64,000 nt of DNA, taken from contig NZ_CP197465.1 in assembly GCF_052180275.1 (NCBI RefSeq), positions 6,758,001-6,822,000 on the forward strand. The letters run 5' to 3'. The DNA comes from Kumtagia sp052180275. GTDB lineage: Bacteria; Pseudomonadota; Alphaproteobacteria; Rhizobiales; Rhizobiaceae. This document shows positions 25,895 through 33,993 of the stretch, one piece after another. A model generated the notes under the pieces. It made no database searches and was not told where the DNA came from. It was given only the letters and a program-made list of their open reading frames with translations. Position 1 is the first letter of the stretch, and each line of letters begins with the position of its first letter. Made by a program: the position numbers and the translations under genes.

Positions 25895-27397
25895 GTGTCC
25901 GATCCCATCCTCACCCTTTCCGGCGTCTCGAAAAGCTTTCCAGGCGTCCGGGCACTGCACGACATCAGCCTGTCGCTCCAGCCTGGCCGCGTCACCGCGA
26001 TCATCGGCGAGAACGGCGCCGGCAAGTCGACCATCGTCAAGCTTCTGACCGGCATCTATCGGCTCGAAACCGGTGAGATCCGCGTCGGCGGCGAGCCCAA
26101 ATCCTTTTCCTCGCCGCGCGATTCCTGGGCCGCTGGCATCGCGGCAATCCACCAGGAAACGGTAATGTTCGACGAACTCTCGGTGGCGGAAAACATTTTT
26201 ATGGGCCACATGCCGACAGCGTCGACGCACCTCGTCGACTGGACCGAGATGCGGGCAAAGTCGGCCGAGCTGCTGAAGCGCATCGACGCGCCCATCCCGC
26301 CCGAATTCAAGCTGAAGCGCCTGTCGGTCGCGCAAAAACACCTGGTGGAAATCGCCCGCGCGCTGTCGCACGAAGCGCGCGTCGTCATCATGGACGAGCC
26401 GACGGCCGCACTTTCGGCCAACGAGATCGATGATCTTTTCCGCATCGTCGAGCAGTTGAAGGCGGAAGGCCGCGCCATCGTTTTCATCAGTCATAAGTTC
26501 GATGAGATTTTCCGCATCGCGGACGATTTCGTCTGCCTGCGCGACGGCGAGAAGGTCGGCGAAGGACCGATCTCTTCCGTCACCGAGGCGCAACTTGTGC
26601 GCATGATGGTCGGCCGCCCGGTCGACCAGGTATTTCCGAAACGCGACGTGCCGATCGGCGAAGTCATCCTGTCGGTGAAAGGCCTGTCGAACGCCACCGA
26701 ATATGCCGATGTCTCCTTCGACCTGCGCAAGGGCGAAATCCTTGGCCTCTACGGGTTGGTCGGCGCAGGGCGCACGGAATCGATGCAAGGCTTGTTCGGC
26801 ATCACCCCGTTGACGCGCGGCACGATCTCGCTTGGCGGCAAGCAGCTTTCCATCCAATCCCCGTCCGACGCGATCGCCGCCGGCATTTCCTACGTGCCGG
26901 AGGACCGGCAGGACCAGGGCGCGATCCTGTCGCTCGGCATCCGCGAGAACGTGACCTTGGCGAACCTGTCGAAATATGTGCGCGGCCTGTTCCTGTCGCG
27001 CACGGCCGAGCAGGAGGCGACGCGGTCGCTCGGACGCCGGCTGGCGGTCAAGGCTGCGAACTGGGAGCAGCGGCTCGGCGAGCTTTCCGGTGGCAACCAG
27101 CAGAAGGTGGTGATCGCCAAATGGCTGGCCACAAGGCCGAAAGTGATCGTGCTCGACGAGCCGACGAAGGGCATCGATGTCGGCTCCAAGGCGGCGGTGC
27201 ACGACTTCATCGGCGAGTTGGCGCAGGACGGGCTCGCCGTCGTGCTGATCAGCTCGGAACTGCCGGAAGTCATGGGCCTGGCCGACCGCGTCATCGTCAT
27301 GAAGGAAGGCCGGATCGTCGACGAATTCAAGCGCGGCGCCTGGAGCGCAGAGCAGATCGTCGGCGCGGCCACCGGCGCCGCCAAGGAGGCCGCGTGA
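25895..27397 (+). CDS. rhaT: Rhamnose ABC transporter, ATP-binding protein RhaT
   Basis: Sugar-type ATPase with two ABC domains in 500 residues. The first domain has Walker A GENGAGKST and Walker B IMDEPTAALS; the second has the degenerate first loop GLVGAGRTE, signature LSGGNQQKV and IVLDEPTKGID, as in RbsA-type proteins. The GTG at 25895 is the plausible start; the frame upstream runs through the palindromic repeat. It overlaps the next gene (GTGA). Confidence 0.9.
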   Translation: MSDPILTLSGVSKSFPGVRALHDISLSLQPGRVTAIIGENGAGKSTIVKLLTGIYRLETGEIRVGGEPKSFSSPRDSWAAGIAAIHQETVMFDELSVAENIFMGHMPTASTHLVDWTEMRAKSAELLKRIDAPIPPEFKLKRLSVAQKHLVEIARALSHEARVVIMDEPTAALSANEIDDLFRIVEQLKAEGRAIVFISHKFDEIFRIADDFVCLRDGEKVGEGPISSVTEAQLVRMMVGRPVDQVFPKRDVPIGEVILSVKGLSNATEYADVSFDLRKGEILGLYGLVGAGRTESMQGLFGITPLTRGTISLGGKQLSIQSPSDAIAAGISYVPEDRQDQGAILSLGIRENVTLANLSKYVRGLFLSRTAEQEATRSLGRRLAVKAANWEQRLGELSGGNQQKVVIAKWLATRPKVIVLDEPTKGIDVGSKAAVHDFIGELAQDGLAVVLISSELPEVMGLADRVIVMKEGRIVDEFKRGAWSAEQIVGAATGAAKEAA

Positions 27398-28386
27398 CCG
27401 CCATCGTCAAATCGCGCGAGGCGATCCTCGCTCTTATCCTGATCCTCGGCGTGGCAGCGATCGGCGCCTACCAGCCGGTGTTCCTCGAATGGGAAAACAT
27501 AGGCGACCTGCTGACCGAAACCTCGGTCCTGTTCATGATGGCGCTGGCGCAAATGGTGGTCATCCTGACGCGCGGCATCGACCTGTCGGTCGCCGCCAAC
27601 CTCGCGCTGTCGGGCATGATCGCCGCCCTCGTCAGCCAGTATTATCCCGACACGCCGCTTCTGTTCATGATCCTGGCCGGCGTGCTGACGGGGCTGCTGC
27701 TCGGCCTGATCAATGGCGGGCTGATCGCCTTCCTCGGCATCCCGCCGATCGTCGTGACGCTTGGCACGCTCGCCGTCTATCGCGGCATGATCATCATCAT
27801 CGCCAAGGGCGACCAGGTGAACGCCTCCGAAATGGGCTTGGAATTTCAAGCCTTTCCGAAACACATGTTGCTTGGCCTGACCAGTCCGGTGTGGATCGCC
27901 ATCGGCGTCTCCATCCTGTTCTGGGTCTTCCTCAACCTGACGCGCGCCGGGCGAGGCCTCTACGCCGTCGGCGGCAATCCGGTCGCAGCGCGTTATTGCG
28001 GCATCGACCAGCGCAAGCAGGAACTGCTCGCCTACGCGATTTCCGGCGCCGTCGCCGGTCTCTGCGGCTATCTCTGGGTGGCGCGCTATGGCGTCGCTTA
28101 TTCCGAGATCGCCAACGGCTATGAACTGACAGTCATCGCCGCCTGCGTCATCGGCGGCGTGTCGATCGGCGGCGGCGTCGGTTCGGTCGCGGGCACGCTG
28201 CTCGGCGCGCTGTTCCTCGGCATCGTCATGACCGCCCTGCCCGTCCTGCAGATTTCACCCTTCTGGCAGATGGCGATCTCCGGCGCGGTCATCCTCGCCG
28301 CCGTGGTCATCAACGCGCGGGCGGAGCGGCGGCCTGAAAAGCTCATCCTGCCCGAAGCGCGGCGCATCGGACGGGTGCGGGCATGA
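27394..28386 (+). CDS. rhaP: Rhamnose ABC transporter, permease RhaP
   Basis: RbsC-type sugar permease, 330 residues with about nine hydrophobic segments. It starts with GTG overlapping the rhaT stop. Family segments include RGIDLSVAANLALSGMIAALV and GGVSIGGGVGSVAGTLLG. It pairs with RhaQ to form the membrane channel. Confidence 0.88.
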   Translation: MTAIVKSREAILALILILGVAAIGAYQPVFLEWENIGDLLTETSVLFMMALAQMVVILTRGIDLSVAANLALSGMIAALVSQYYPDTPLLFMILAGVLTGLLLGLINGGLIAFLGIPPIVVTLGTLAVYRGMIIIIAKGDQVNASEMGLEFQAFPKHMLLGLTSPVWIAIGVSILFWVFLNLTRAGRGLYAVGGNPVAARYCGIDQRKQELLAYAISGAVAGLCGYLWVARYGVAYSEIANGYELTVIAACVIGGVSIGGGVGSVAGTLLGALFLGIVMTALPVLQISPFWQMAISGAVILAAVVINARAERRPEKLILPEARRIGRVRA

Positions 28387-29432
28387 ACGCGCCGATGCCG
28401 CCTTCCGAGAGCCGCTACACGGTGCTGGACGCCGCGCCGCGCCGGGCGCGCGACGTGCTGCTGCGGTGGGAAGTGATCCTGGTCATCCTTCTGGCGCTGA
28501 CCATCGTGGTCAACACCATCGTCTCGCCCTATTTCCTCGACGTCTTCAATCTCGCCGACGCCACTTTCAATTTCTCCGAGAAGGCGATCATTGCGCTGGC
28601 CATGGCGCTTTTGATCCTTGTTCGCCAGATCGACCTGTCGGTAGCGGCGATCGTGGCGCTGGCCGCCATGGGCATCGGTTATGCCGCCGAGGCCGGATTC
28701 GGGCCGGCCGGACTGTTCGCGACGGGTATCGGCATCGGCATTTTGTGTGGCGTTTTCAATGGCTTCCTCGTCACCTACGCCGGCCTGCCGTCGATCGTGG
28801 TCACCATCGGCACCATGTCGCTTTTTCGCGGTATCACCCAAGTGATTTTGGGCGACCAGGCGAAGACGAAATATCCGGCGGAGTTCCTCGAACTCGGCCA
28901 GAGCTATTTCATCAAGATGAAGGAAAGCGGCGTTTCCTGGCTGTTCATCCCGCCCATCCCGTTGTCTTTCCTGATCTTTCTGGCTTTGACCGTCGTCTTC
29001 GGCATCGTCCTGCACAAGACCGCGACCGGCCGCAAACTCTTCGCCATCGGCTCGAACCCTATGGCGGCACGATTCTCCGGTATTCCCGTCGACCGGCTGA
29101 CCTTCCTGCTGTTCGTTGTCTCCGGCATGCTTTGCGGCCTCGCCGCGGCGCTGCTGACGGCGCGGCTGGGCTCGATGCGGTCCAACATCGCCATCGGCTG
29201 GGAACTCGACATCGTCACCATGGTCATCCTCGGCGGGGTGTCGATCGCCGGCGGCGTCGGCTCAATCCTTGGTGTGTTCCTCGCCGTTCTGACACTAGGA
29301 CTTGTGACGTTCGGCATGTCGCTGAACAACATCCCGGGGCAGGTGGTCAGCGTCTATATCGGCGCGCTGCTGATCGCCGTCATCGCGATACCACGGATCG
29401 TCGATAAGATCGGGCTCAGGACCGGCAGGTGA
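28383..29432 (+). CDS. rhaQ: Rhamnose ABC transporter, permease RhaQ
   Basis: Second RbsC-type permease, 349 residues, overlapping rhaP by four bases (ATGA). Segments RQIDLSVAAIVALAAMGIGY and GGVSIAGGVGSILGVFLA match the family. Its stop overlaps the rhaK start, so no other gene fits between them. Confidence 0.88.
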   Translation: MNAPMPPSESRYTVLDAAPRRARDVLLRWEVILVILLALTIVVNTIVSPYFLDVFNLADATFNFSEKAIIALAMALLILVRQIDLSVAAIVALAAMGIGYAAEAGFGPAGLFATGIGIGILCGVFNGFLVTYAGLPSIVVTIGTMSLFRGITQVILGDQAKTKYPAEFLELGQSYFIKMKESGVSWLFIPPIPLSFLIFLALTVVFGIVLHKTATGRKLFAIGSNPMAARFSGIPVDRLTFLLFVVSGMLCGLAAALLTARLGSMRSNIAIGWELDIVTMVILGGVSIAGGVGSILGVFLAVLTLGLVTFGMSLNNIPGQVVSVYIGALLIAVIAIPRIVDKIGLRTGR

Positions 29433-30805
29433 ACGGCTTGCCGACGATCCGCACCGTTGCCGTCGTCGATATCGGCAAAAGCAACGCCAAGGTGGCGCTG
29501 GTCGACCTTGCGTCGCTGGACGAGACAGTGATCGCACGCACCGCGAATTCTGTTGTCGATTCAGCACCTTATCCGCATTTCGATACGGACCGCCTGTGGG
29601 CGTTCATCCTCGACGGACTGGCCGGGCTTGGCCGGAAGGCAAAGCCCGATGCGATCGTGGTGACGGCGCATGGCGGCTCCGGCATATTGCTCGCGGCCGA
29701 CGGCAAACTTGCGATGCCGATGCTGGACTATGAACATTCCGGACCCGAAACGACCGGCGCAGACTATGACGTCCTGCGGCCGGCCTTCGCCGAGACGGGG
29801 GCGCCGAGACTGCCCGGCGGGCTCAATGCCGGGGCGCAGTTCCATTGGCAGTCGCAGGCATTTCCGCAGCAATTCCAGAAGGTTGCGACGATCCTGATGT
29901 ACCCGCAATACTGGGCGTTCCGGCTTTGCGGGGTGGCCGCGAACGAGGCGACGTCGCTGGGGGCACATACCGATCTCTGGGATCCGCAAAAGCGGGATTT
30001 TTCCAGCATGGTCGACCGGCTGGGGTGGCGAAAACTGATGGCGCCGGTGCGCAAGGCGAGCGACCGGCTGGGATGCTTACTGCCTGAAATCGCTCAAAAA
30101 ACAGGACTTGCCGCAGAGACGCCGGTGTTCTGCGGCATCCACGATTCCAACGCCTCGCTCTACCCGCATCTGCTGTCTCGGGAAAAGCCGTTCACGGTGG
30201 TTTCGACCGGCACATGGGTGATCGTCATGTCCGTCCACGGCAAGCGTCAAGTGCTTGATCCCACACGCGATACGCTGATCAACGTCAACGCCTTCGGCGA
30301 CCCGGTGCCGTCTTCGCGCTTCATGGGCGGCCGCGAATTCTCGCTGCTGATCGGCGATAAGGCGGTCGAGCCGAGCGATGCCGACATCGAGGCGGTCCTG
30401 GCCATGCCAACCTTCCTGACACCGTCCATCGACCGGGGGTCGGGACCGTACCAGCACCGCAGGGCGGAATGGCTGCCGCAGGAGCCGCGCCACCCCGGCG
30501 AGCGTTTCGCGGCGGTCTCCTTCTATCTCGCCATGATGACGGCGACCTGCCTCGACCTGATCGGAGCGCAAGGCGACACCGTCGTCGAGGGGCCATTCGG
30601 CCAGAATCGATGTTTTATCAAGATGTTGGCGACAGCGAGCGGGCGGCCCGTGGTCGTCTCGAAAGGCAGCACCGGCACCAGCATCGGCGCCGCATTGCTG
30701 TGCGCCGGGCCGGATTTCCGGCCTTCCGGCGGCGCGGAAACATCAGTCGTTCCGGAACCGAAATGGTTTTCCTACCCTGCACGCTGGTGGCAGGCGGTGG
30801 GTTAG
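29429..30805 (+). CDS. rhaK: Rhamnulokinase-type FGGY sugar kinase RhaK
   Basis: Phosphorylates L-rhamnulose to the 1-phosphate used by RhaD. 458 residues, FGGY kinase fold: an N-terminal phosphate loop (VAVVDIGKSNAKVALVDL), FCGIHDSNASLYPHL in the middle and a second ATPase motif near the C-terminus (GSTGTSIGAALL). GTG start overlapping rhaQ. In R. leguminosarum this kinase is also reported to be needed for activity of the rhamnose transporter. Confidence 0.87.
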   Translation: MNGLPTIRTVAVVDIGKSNAKVALVDLASLDETVIARTANSVVDSAPYPHFDTDRLWAFILDGLAGLGRKAKPDAIVVTAHGGSGILLAADGKLAMPMLDYEHSGPETTGADYDVLRPAFAETGAPRLPGGLNAGAQFHWQSQAFPQQFQKVATILMYPQYWAFRLCGVAANEATSLGAHTDLWDPQKRDFSSMVDRLGWRKLMAPVRKASDRLGCLLPEIAQKTGLAAETPVFCGIHDSNASLYPHLLSREKPFTVVSTGTWVIVMSVHGKRQVLDPTRDTLINVNAFGDPVPSSRFMGGREFSLLIGDKAVEPSDADIEAVLAMPTFLTPSIDRGSGPYQHRRAEWLPQEPRHPGERFAAVSFYLAMMTATCLDLIGAQGDTVVEGPFGQNRCFIKMLATASGRPVVVSKGSTGTSIGAALLCAGPDFRPSGGAETSVVPEPKWFSYPARWWQAVG

Positions 30806-30884
30806 CGCCGGCGGACAAAATTTCGCGTGAAGTCCTGAATATCGTGTCAGAACAACGGCTTCAGCGCAATGTCAGCAGGAAACA

Positions 30885-30915
30885 CCGTGACGGACTTCAC
30901 GGCAGGCAGTTTTTT
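30885..30915 (+). terminator. Possible terminator of the rha operon
   Basis: CCGTGA (30885-30890) pairs with TCACGG (30897-30902); a run of six T begins at 30910. The short stem and the 7-nt gap to the T-run make this tentative. The rest of the 281-bp gap (30806-31086) shows no gene. Confidence 0.35.
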
Positions 30916-31086
30916 GGCGTGACACAAGCCATTTTGACGGCAATCGAGGGACGGTTTCGTCAAACGGCCGTTCCATCGGAAAAAGAGCCGGATTGTGCAT
31001 CAAATCGCCGGTCCGGCGCGCCCAGGGTTGTGTTTGCGGCCCGATGCTCTTACGCAAGCGCAACAGAGCGAAAAGGAGACGCCACC

Positions 31087-31236
31087 ATGCCGCGCCCGCC
31101 GAACTACAATCACGAACGCAAGGAACGCGACCGCATCAAGGCCGCCAAGAAGGCCGAGAAGCTGGCTGCCAAGGCCGCCAAGAAGGAAGCCGACACGCAG
31201 GCCGAGCCGCGCACCGAGGAAGTGAAGGCCGAGTAG
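31087..31236 (+). CDS. Small basic Lys/Ala-rich protein
   Basis: 49 residues, preceded by a strong AAGGAG site 8 nt before the ATG. The sequence is highly charged and helical (RKERDRIKAAKKAEKLAAKA) with an acidic tail (EPRTEEVKAE). It resembles a small unnamed protein seen in mesorhizobia. Nothing in it suggests a catalytic function; nucleic-acid or protein binding is possible but unsupported. It converges on the DUF982 gene with 4 bp between. Confidence 0.6.
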   Translation: MPRPPNYNHERKERDRIKAAKKAEKLAAKAAKKEADTQAEPRTEEVKAE

Positions 31237-31240
31237 CCGT

Positions 31241-31492
31241 TCACACCTTGTCGGTGACCAGCACGGACGCCTCGCGCGCCGCGGCGACGAAGGCGCGGCG
31301 CGCCGTCATCGCCGGCTTGGTGCCGGCCAGCGCATCGTGGCAGGCCTGCAGCGCCTCGCGATGCTTTGGACCACGCTTGCCGGGCCAGGAGTTCAGCAGA
31401 TAGTCGGTCGCCTCACGGGCGGTATTGAGCGATTTGTCCGGCCCCTGGGCAGCCTTGACGGTGACGGGGGTTTCGAAGCGATTGTTTTCCAT
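31241..31492 (-). CDS. DUF982 family protein (second of three)
   Basis: 83 residues. The family core is clear: TAREATDYLLNSWPGKRGPK, then EALQACHDALAG and ARRAFVAAAREA. Shorter than the copies at 16919 and 62192 but with the same layout. The ribosome site is weak. It marks the left edge of an AT-rich stretch. Confidence 0.7.
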   Translation of the reverse strand: MENNRFETPVTVKAAQGPDKSLNTAREATDYLLNSWPGKRGPKHREALQACHDALAGTKPAMTARRAFVAAAREASVLVTDKV

Positions 31493-31751
31493 GGCGGGGT
31501 CTTACGCCTGTTGCAGTGCGGAAGCGAGGGGAATGTGAGATGTGACGAATTGGCTAAACTACCGTGGCGTTGACCGCCGCTACATCGGTCTACCGACAAT
31601 ACAACTCGCAGCCCAAGAATAGCGCCGCCCTCGTTGCAGGGATCAGTTAAGAATTATAGAAGAAGCGGTGGGCATACAAAGCGTCTCTTTATATCATCTC
31701 GAACGTAGTCATAATCCCGTGCAAGCGGAGATCAGAACAGTACGTAATCAA

Positions 31752-32336
31752 CTAGGCAAACCGCGATTGTAGCCACCAGCATTCCATTTGGAATGTCTTT
31801 AGGAATCGGCTTGCAGCCGCGCTGACCAAAACACTATCCGATATTCTTATCTTCTTCAATAGATCAACCCCTGTGCTAGTTTCTCCATAATTTTTCCCTG
31901 CCATATTTATCAGCGCTTTCAGTATGCTTTTACCATGGGCACCTTCAAAATTATAGGCATAATCTGGATTTGCAAGATACTCTCGCATTAATGCCTCATC
32001 TGAGAGGATTAGATTCTCCGTCATTAAGTCGGGGACTAGCGTATGAATCTTATTGGCATCAGCGCCGGCCTCGACAAGTCGATCACGAAGAAAAGAGGAT
32101 ATTTCCTCGGCGGCCTCTTTTCTGCCCTCTCGATCAATCCAAATGATTATATGATCTGGATAAGCGTTTTTTGCACGATAGAGAGTTAATATCTGTTTTG
32201 CCATCGCAGCAAGAGTCCAGCTCACGCCATTTGACACAGGAATAACAGTAACATATTTAAAGTTATTATTTAAAAACATTCTCTCCATATGGCCTTCCAC
32301 AAAAGCTAAAATCTTAGGAAAGTGCATTTGCGGCAT
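31752..32336 (-). CDS. DUF4276-like (Toprim-type) protein, partner of the upstream ATPase
   Basis: 194 residues. The pattern fits the DUF4276/Toprim-like group: an N-terminal beta strand ending in FVEG (Glu14), a second strand IIIWIDREG (Asp68, Glu70), an MTENLILSDE segment (Glu107, Asp113) and a C-terminal GAHGKSILKALINMAGKNYGE helix region. Conserved acidic residues after successive strands suggest a metal-dependent nuclease or nucleotidyl-active site. The start has TAGGAT upstream and overlaps the ATPase gene by 23 bp, so the two are translationally coupled. Codon use is visibly more AT-rich than in neighbouring genes. Family assignment is by pattern only. Confidence 0.6.
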   Translation of the reverse strand: MPQMHFPKILAFVEGHMERMFLNNNFKYVTVIPVSNGVSWTLAAMAKQILTLYRAKNAYPDHIIIWIDREGRKEAAEEISSFLRDRLVEAGADANKIHTLVPDLMTENLILSDEALMREYLANPDYAYNFEGAHGKSILKALINMAGKNYGETSTGVDLLKKIRISDSVLVSAAASRFLKTFQMECWWLQSRFA

Positions 32337-33936
32337 AATAATATCCTAAGCCAAATCCGGTACTATTTATTTCTTGCTCCACCGACTCTGGGCTATTTAA
32401 CCGTCGACACTTAGTTACCCCATCTTCGAATCTAAAAACGATAAGCTCGCGTGGATTAAGTTGATTTATGATCGTCTCGCTATGCGTTGACAAGATAAAA
32501 TAGGAGAAATCCCCCGCGTCGGCAGCGCTCGCACGTACAAGTTCGACTAGGAATCTTTGCATATTAGGGTGAAGAAAATTCTCTGGTTCTTCTATCGAAT
32601 ACGAGTTTCCTCGGGTCAGCATCATTGAAGTCAATGCCAGCCACTTAATGGTACCGTCGCTAGCAGACTGAAGCGGGAATCTAAGAGAATTCTCTTCACT
32701 TCCCACCGTTAGAAAGGGCACATACTTTCCCGTGTGAGGGTCTGACGAGACTGAAAGCTCGCGTAGTTCCGGTAGAACAAGCCGTGCCCAATCCACGACG
32801 GTGTCTAGCGTTTCCACTCCATATCGACGAAATCGAAACTCGTGTTGGGTTGGCCTCTGTCTTTTGACCTGCTGCATATGATAAAGCGTCGCGGAAAGAC
32901 CTGACCCATCCTGGCCGATTATTGGACTCTTCGAAAGCTCGTCGGGTTCACGGGCTTTTGACGGAATCATATTAAATGCTCTTCCACGAGAAATCGCCGA
33001 ACGAACACTTTCAAGCGCTGGACGAAGGGGGTGGGCCGCCAGGATACTTTCGTCCGGAGCAGAAGGTCCTAGCGGCAACACCTCTCCTTCTTTGCCTTGC
33101 AAGCGAGGTTCGCTCGCGCGAACCGTACTCCTCCGTACATATCTCAGCGGATTGCGCACGCTGGCCGTAAATAATTTTGGGCCAATTGAGATAGACGGCT
33201 CGCTCTCACTTGAAGGAGAATTCCGCCTCAAAGATATAGTTCCGATATGCTTGTTATAGTGCTGATTCTCGCTGCTATTTCGAAGCGCAAAAAATTTAAT
33301 TCTTTCGTTTGATATATATATAGCAGAGTGTGATTTGCTAAACCTTACCTCTATAAAATATTCAAATTGAAAGAGGAAGCGCCTATCTGGATCGTCCCAA
33401 ACACGCTCCATGTCGGCGGTGCCGCGGACACGTGCAGTTACCTTGGGTGAAGATTTTTTTGAATTTTCTTGACTGAAAACTCTCGCCACCCCTCCGGCCA
33501 TTGAAACGGCAGTCGAAGCGTCTCGCGAGATTAGAGTTGAGAGGAAGTCCAAAAAGTCGATAAAATTTGTTTTTCCCGATCCGTTTGGCCCGACTAGAGC
33601 GTTCAAACCGCGTTCCAACGATACGTTGAAAAGTCTGAGGGAACGAAATCCATCGATTGCATATTGTGCAACTATGGGACGGTGGTGTCCGCCTGCACTA
33701 CCATCCAACAGACAATAGCTGCCGCGACTATCTACGAAGGAAATCACTCCAGCTTCGGCGAGTTCCTGAAGTTCTCGACTCAACGTCTGTTCCGGTGTCA
33801 CGCCTATCGAACCAACCTCAGTTACAATATCTCCCAGCTCTTCTTCGATCATCTCCTGCCGGGAAAAATGCGCGTCGCCCTTCTTTGTCGTTAGCCGTAT
33901 CACTGCGGCCAAGACAGCTTCTCGCCACTCACCCAT
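32314..33936 (-). CDS. Winged-helix / SMC-like AAA ATPase of a putative defence module
   Basis: 540 residues in two parts. Residues 1-80 look like a winged helix (EWREAVLAAVIRL, TLSRELQELAEAGVISFVDS, RGSYCLLDG) resembling the C-terminal reader domain of DpnI-type proteins. Residues 90-540 form an ABC/SMC-like ATPase of the AAA_21 type: Walker A GPNGSGKT (117-124), signature-like SDGTIKWLAL (426-435), Walker B SIEEPENFLHP (447-457) and switch STHSE (483-487), with a long variable insert between. The ATG at 33936 has GAGG at good spacing; one at 33942 is too close to it. Pairing with a Toprim-like gene recalls OLD, RloAB and PARIS anti-phage systems. Atypical AT-rich composition suggests horizontal gain. 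Confidence 0.65.
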   Translation of the reverse strand: MGEWREAVLAAVIRLTTKKGDAHFSRQEMIEEELGDIVTEVGSIGVTPEQTLSRELQELAEAGVISFVDSRGSYCLLDGSAGGHHRPIVAQYAIDGFRSLRLFNVSLERGLNALVGPNGSGKTNFIDFLDFLSTLISRDASTAVSMAGGVARVFSQENSKKSSPKVTARVRGTADMERVWDDPDRRFLFQFEYFIEVRFSKSHSAIYISNERIKFFALRNSSENQHYNKHIGTISLRRNSPSSESEPSISIGPKLFTASVRNPLRYVRRSTVRASEPRLQGKEGEVLPLGPSAPDESILAAHPLRPALESVRSAISRGRAFNMIPSKAREPDELSKSPIIGQDGSGLSATLYHMQQVKRQRPTQHEFRFRRYGVETLDTVVDWARLVLPELRELSVSSDPHTGKYVPFLTVGSEENSLRFPLQSASDGTIKWLALTSMMLTRGNSYSIEEPENFLHPNMQRFLVELVRASAADAGDFSYFILSTHSETIINQLNPRELIVFRFEDGVTKCRRLNSPESVEQEINSTGFGLGYYYAANALS

Positions 33937-33993
33937 TATCATGTCCTCATCTGGTGCCGCGGAAGTACTACGTCAAAAGGTTTTTAGCCTCGC

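Noticed and set aside
31752..33936. Calling the ATPase/DUF4276 pair a restriction-modification, retron or Septu system
   Set aside because: No methyltransferase, reverse transcriptase or HNH motif is present in either protein or nearby.
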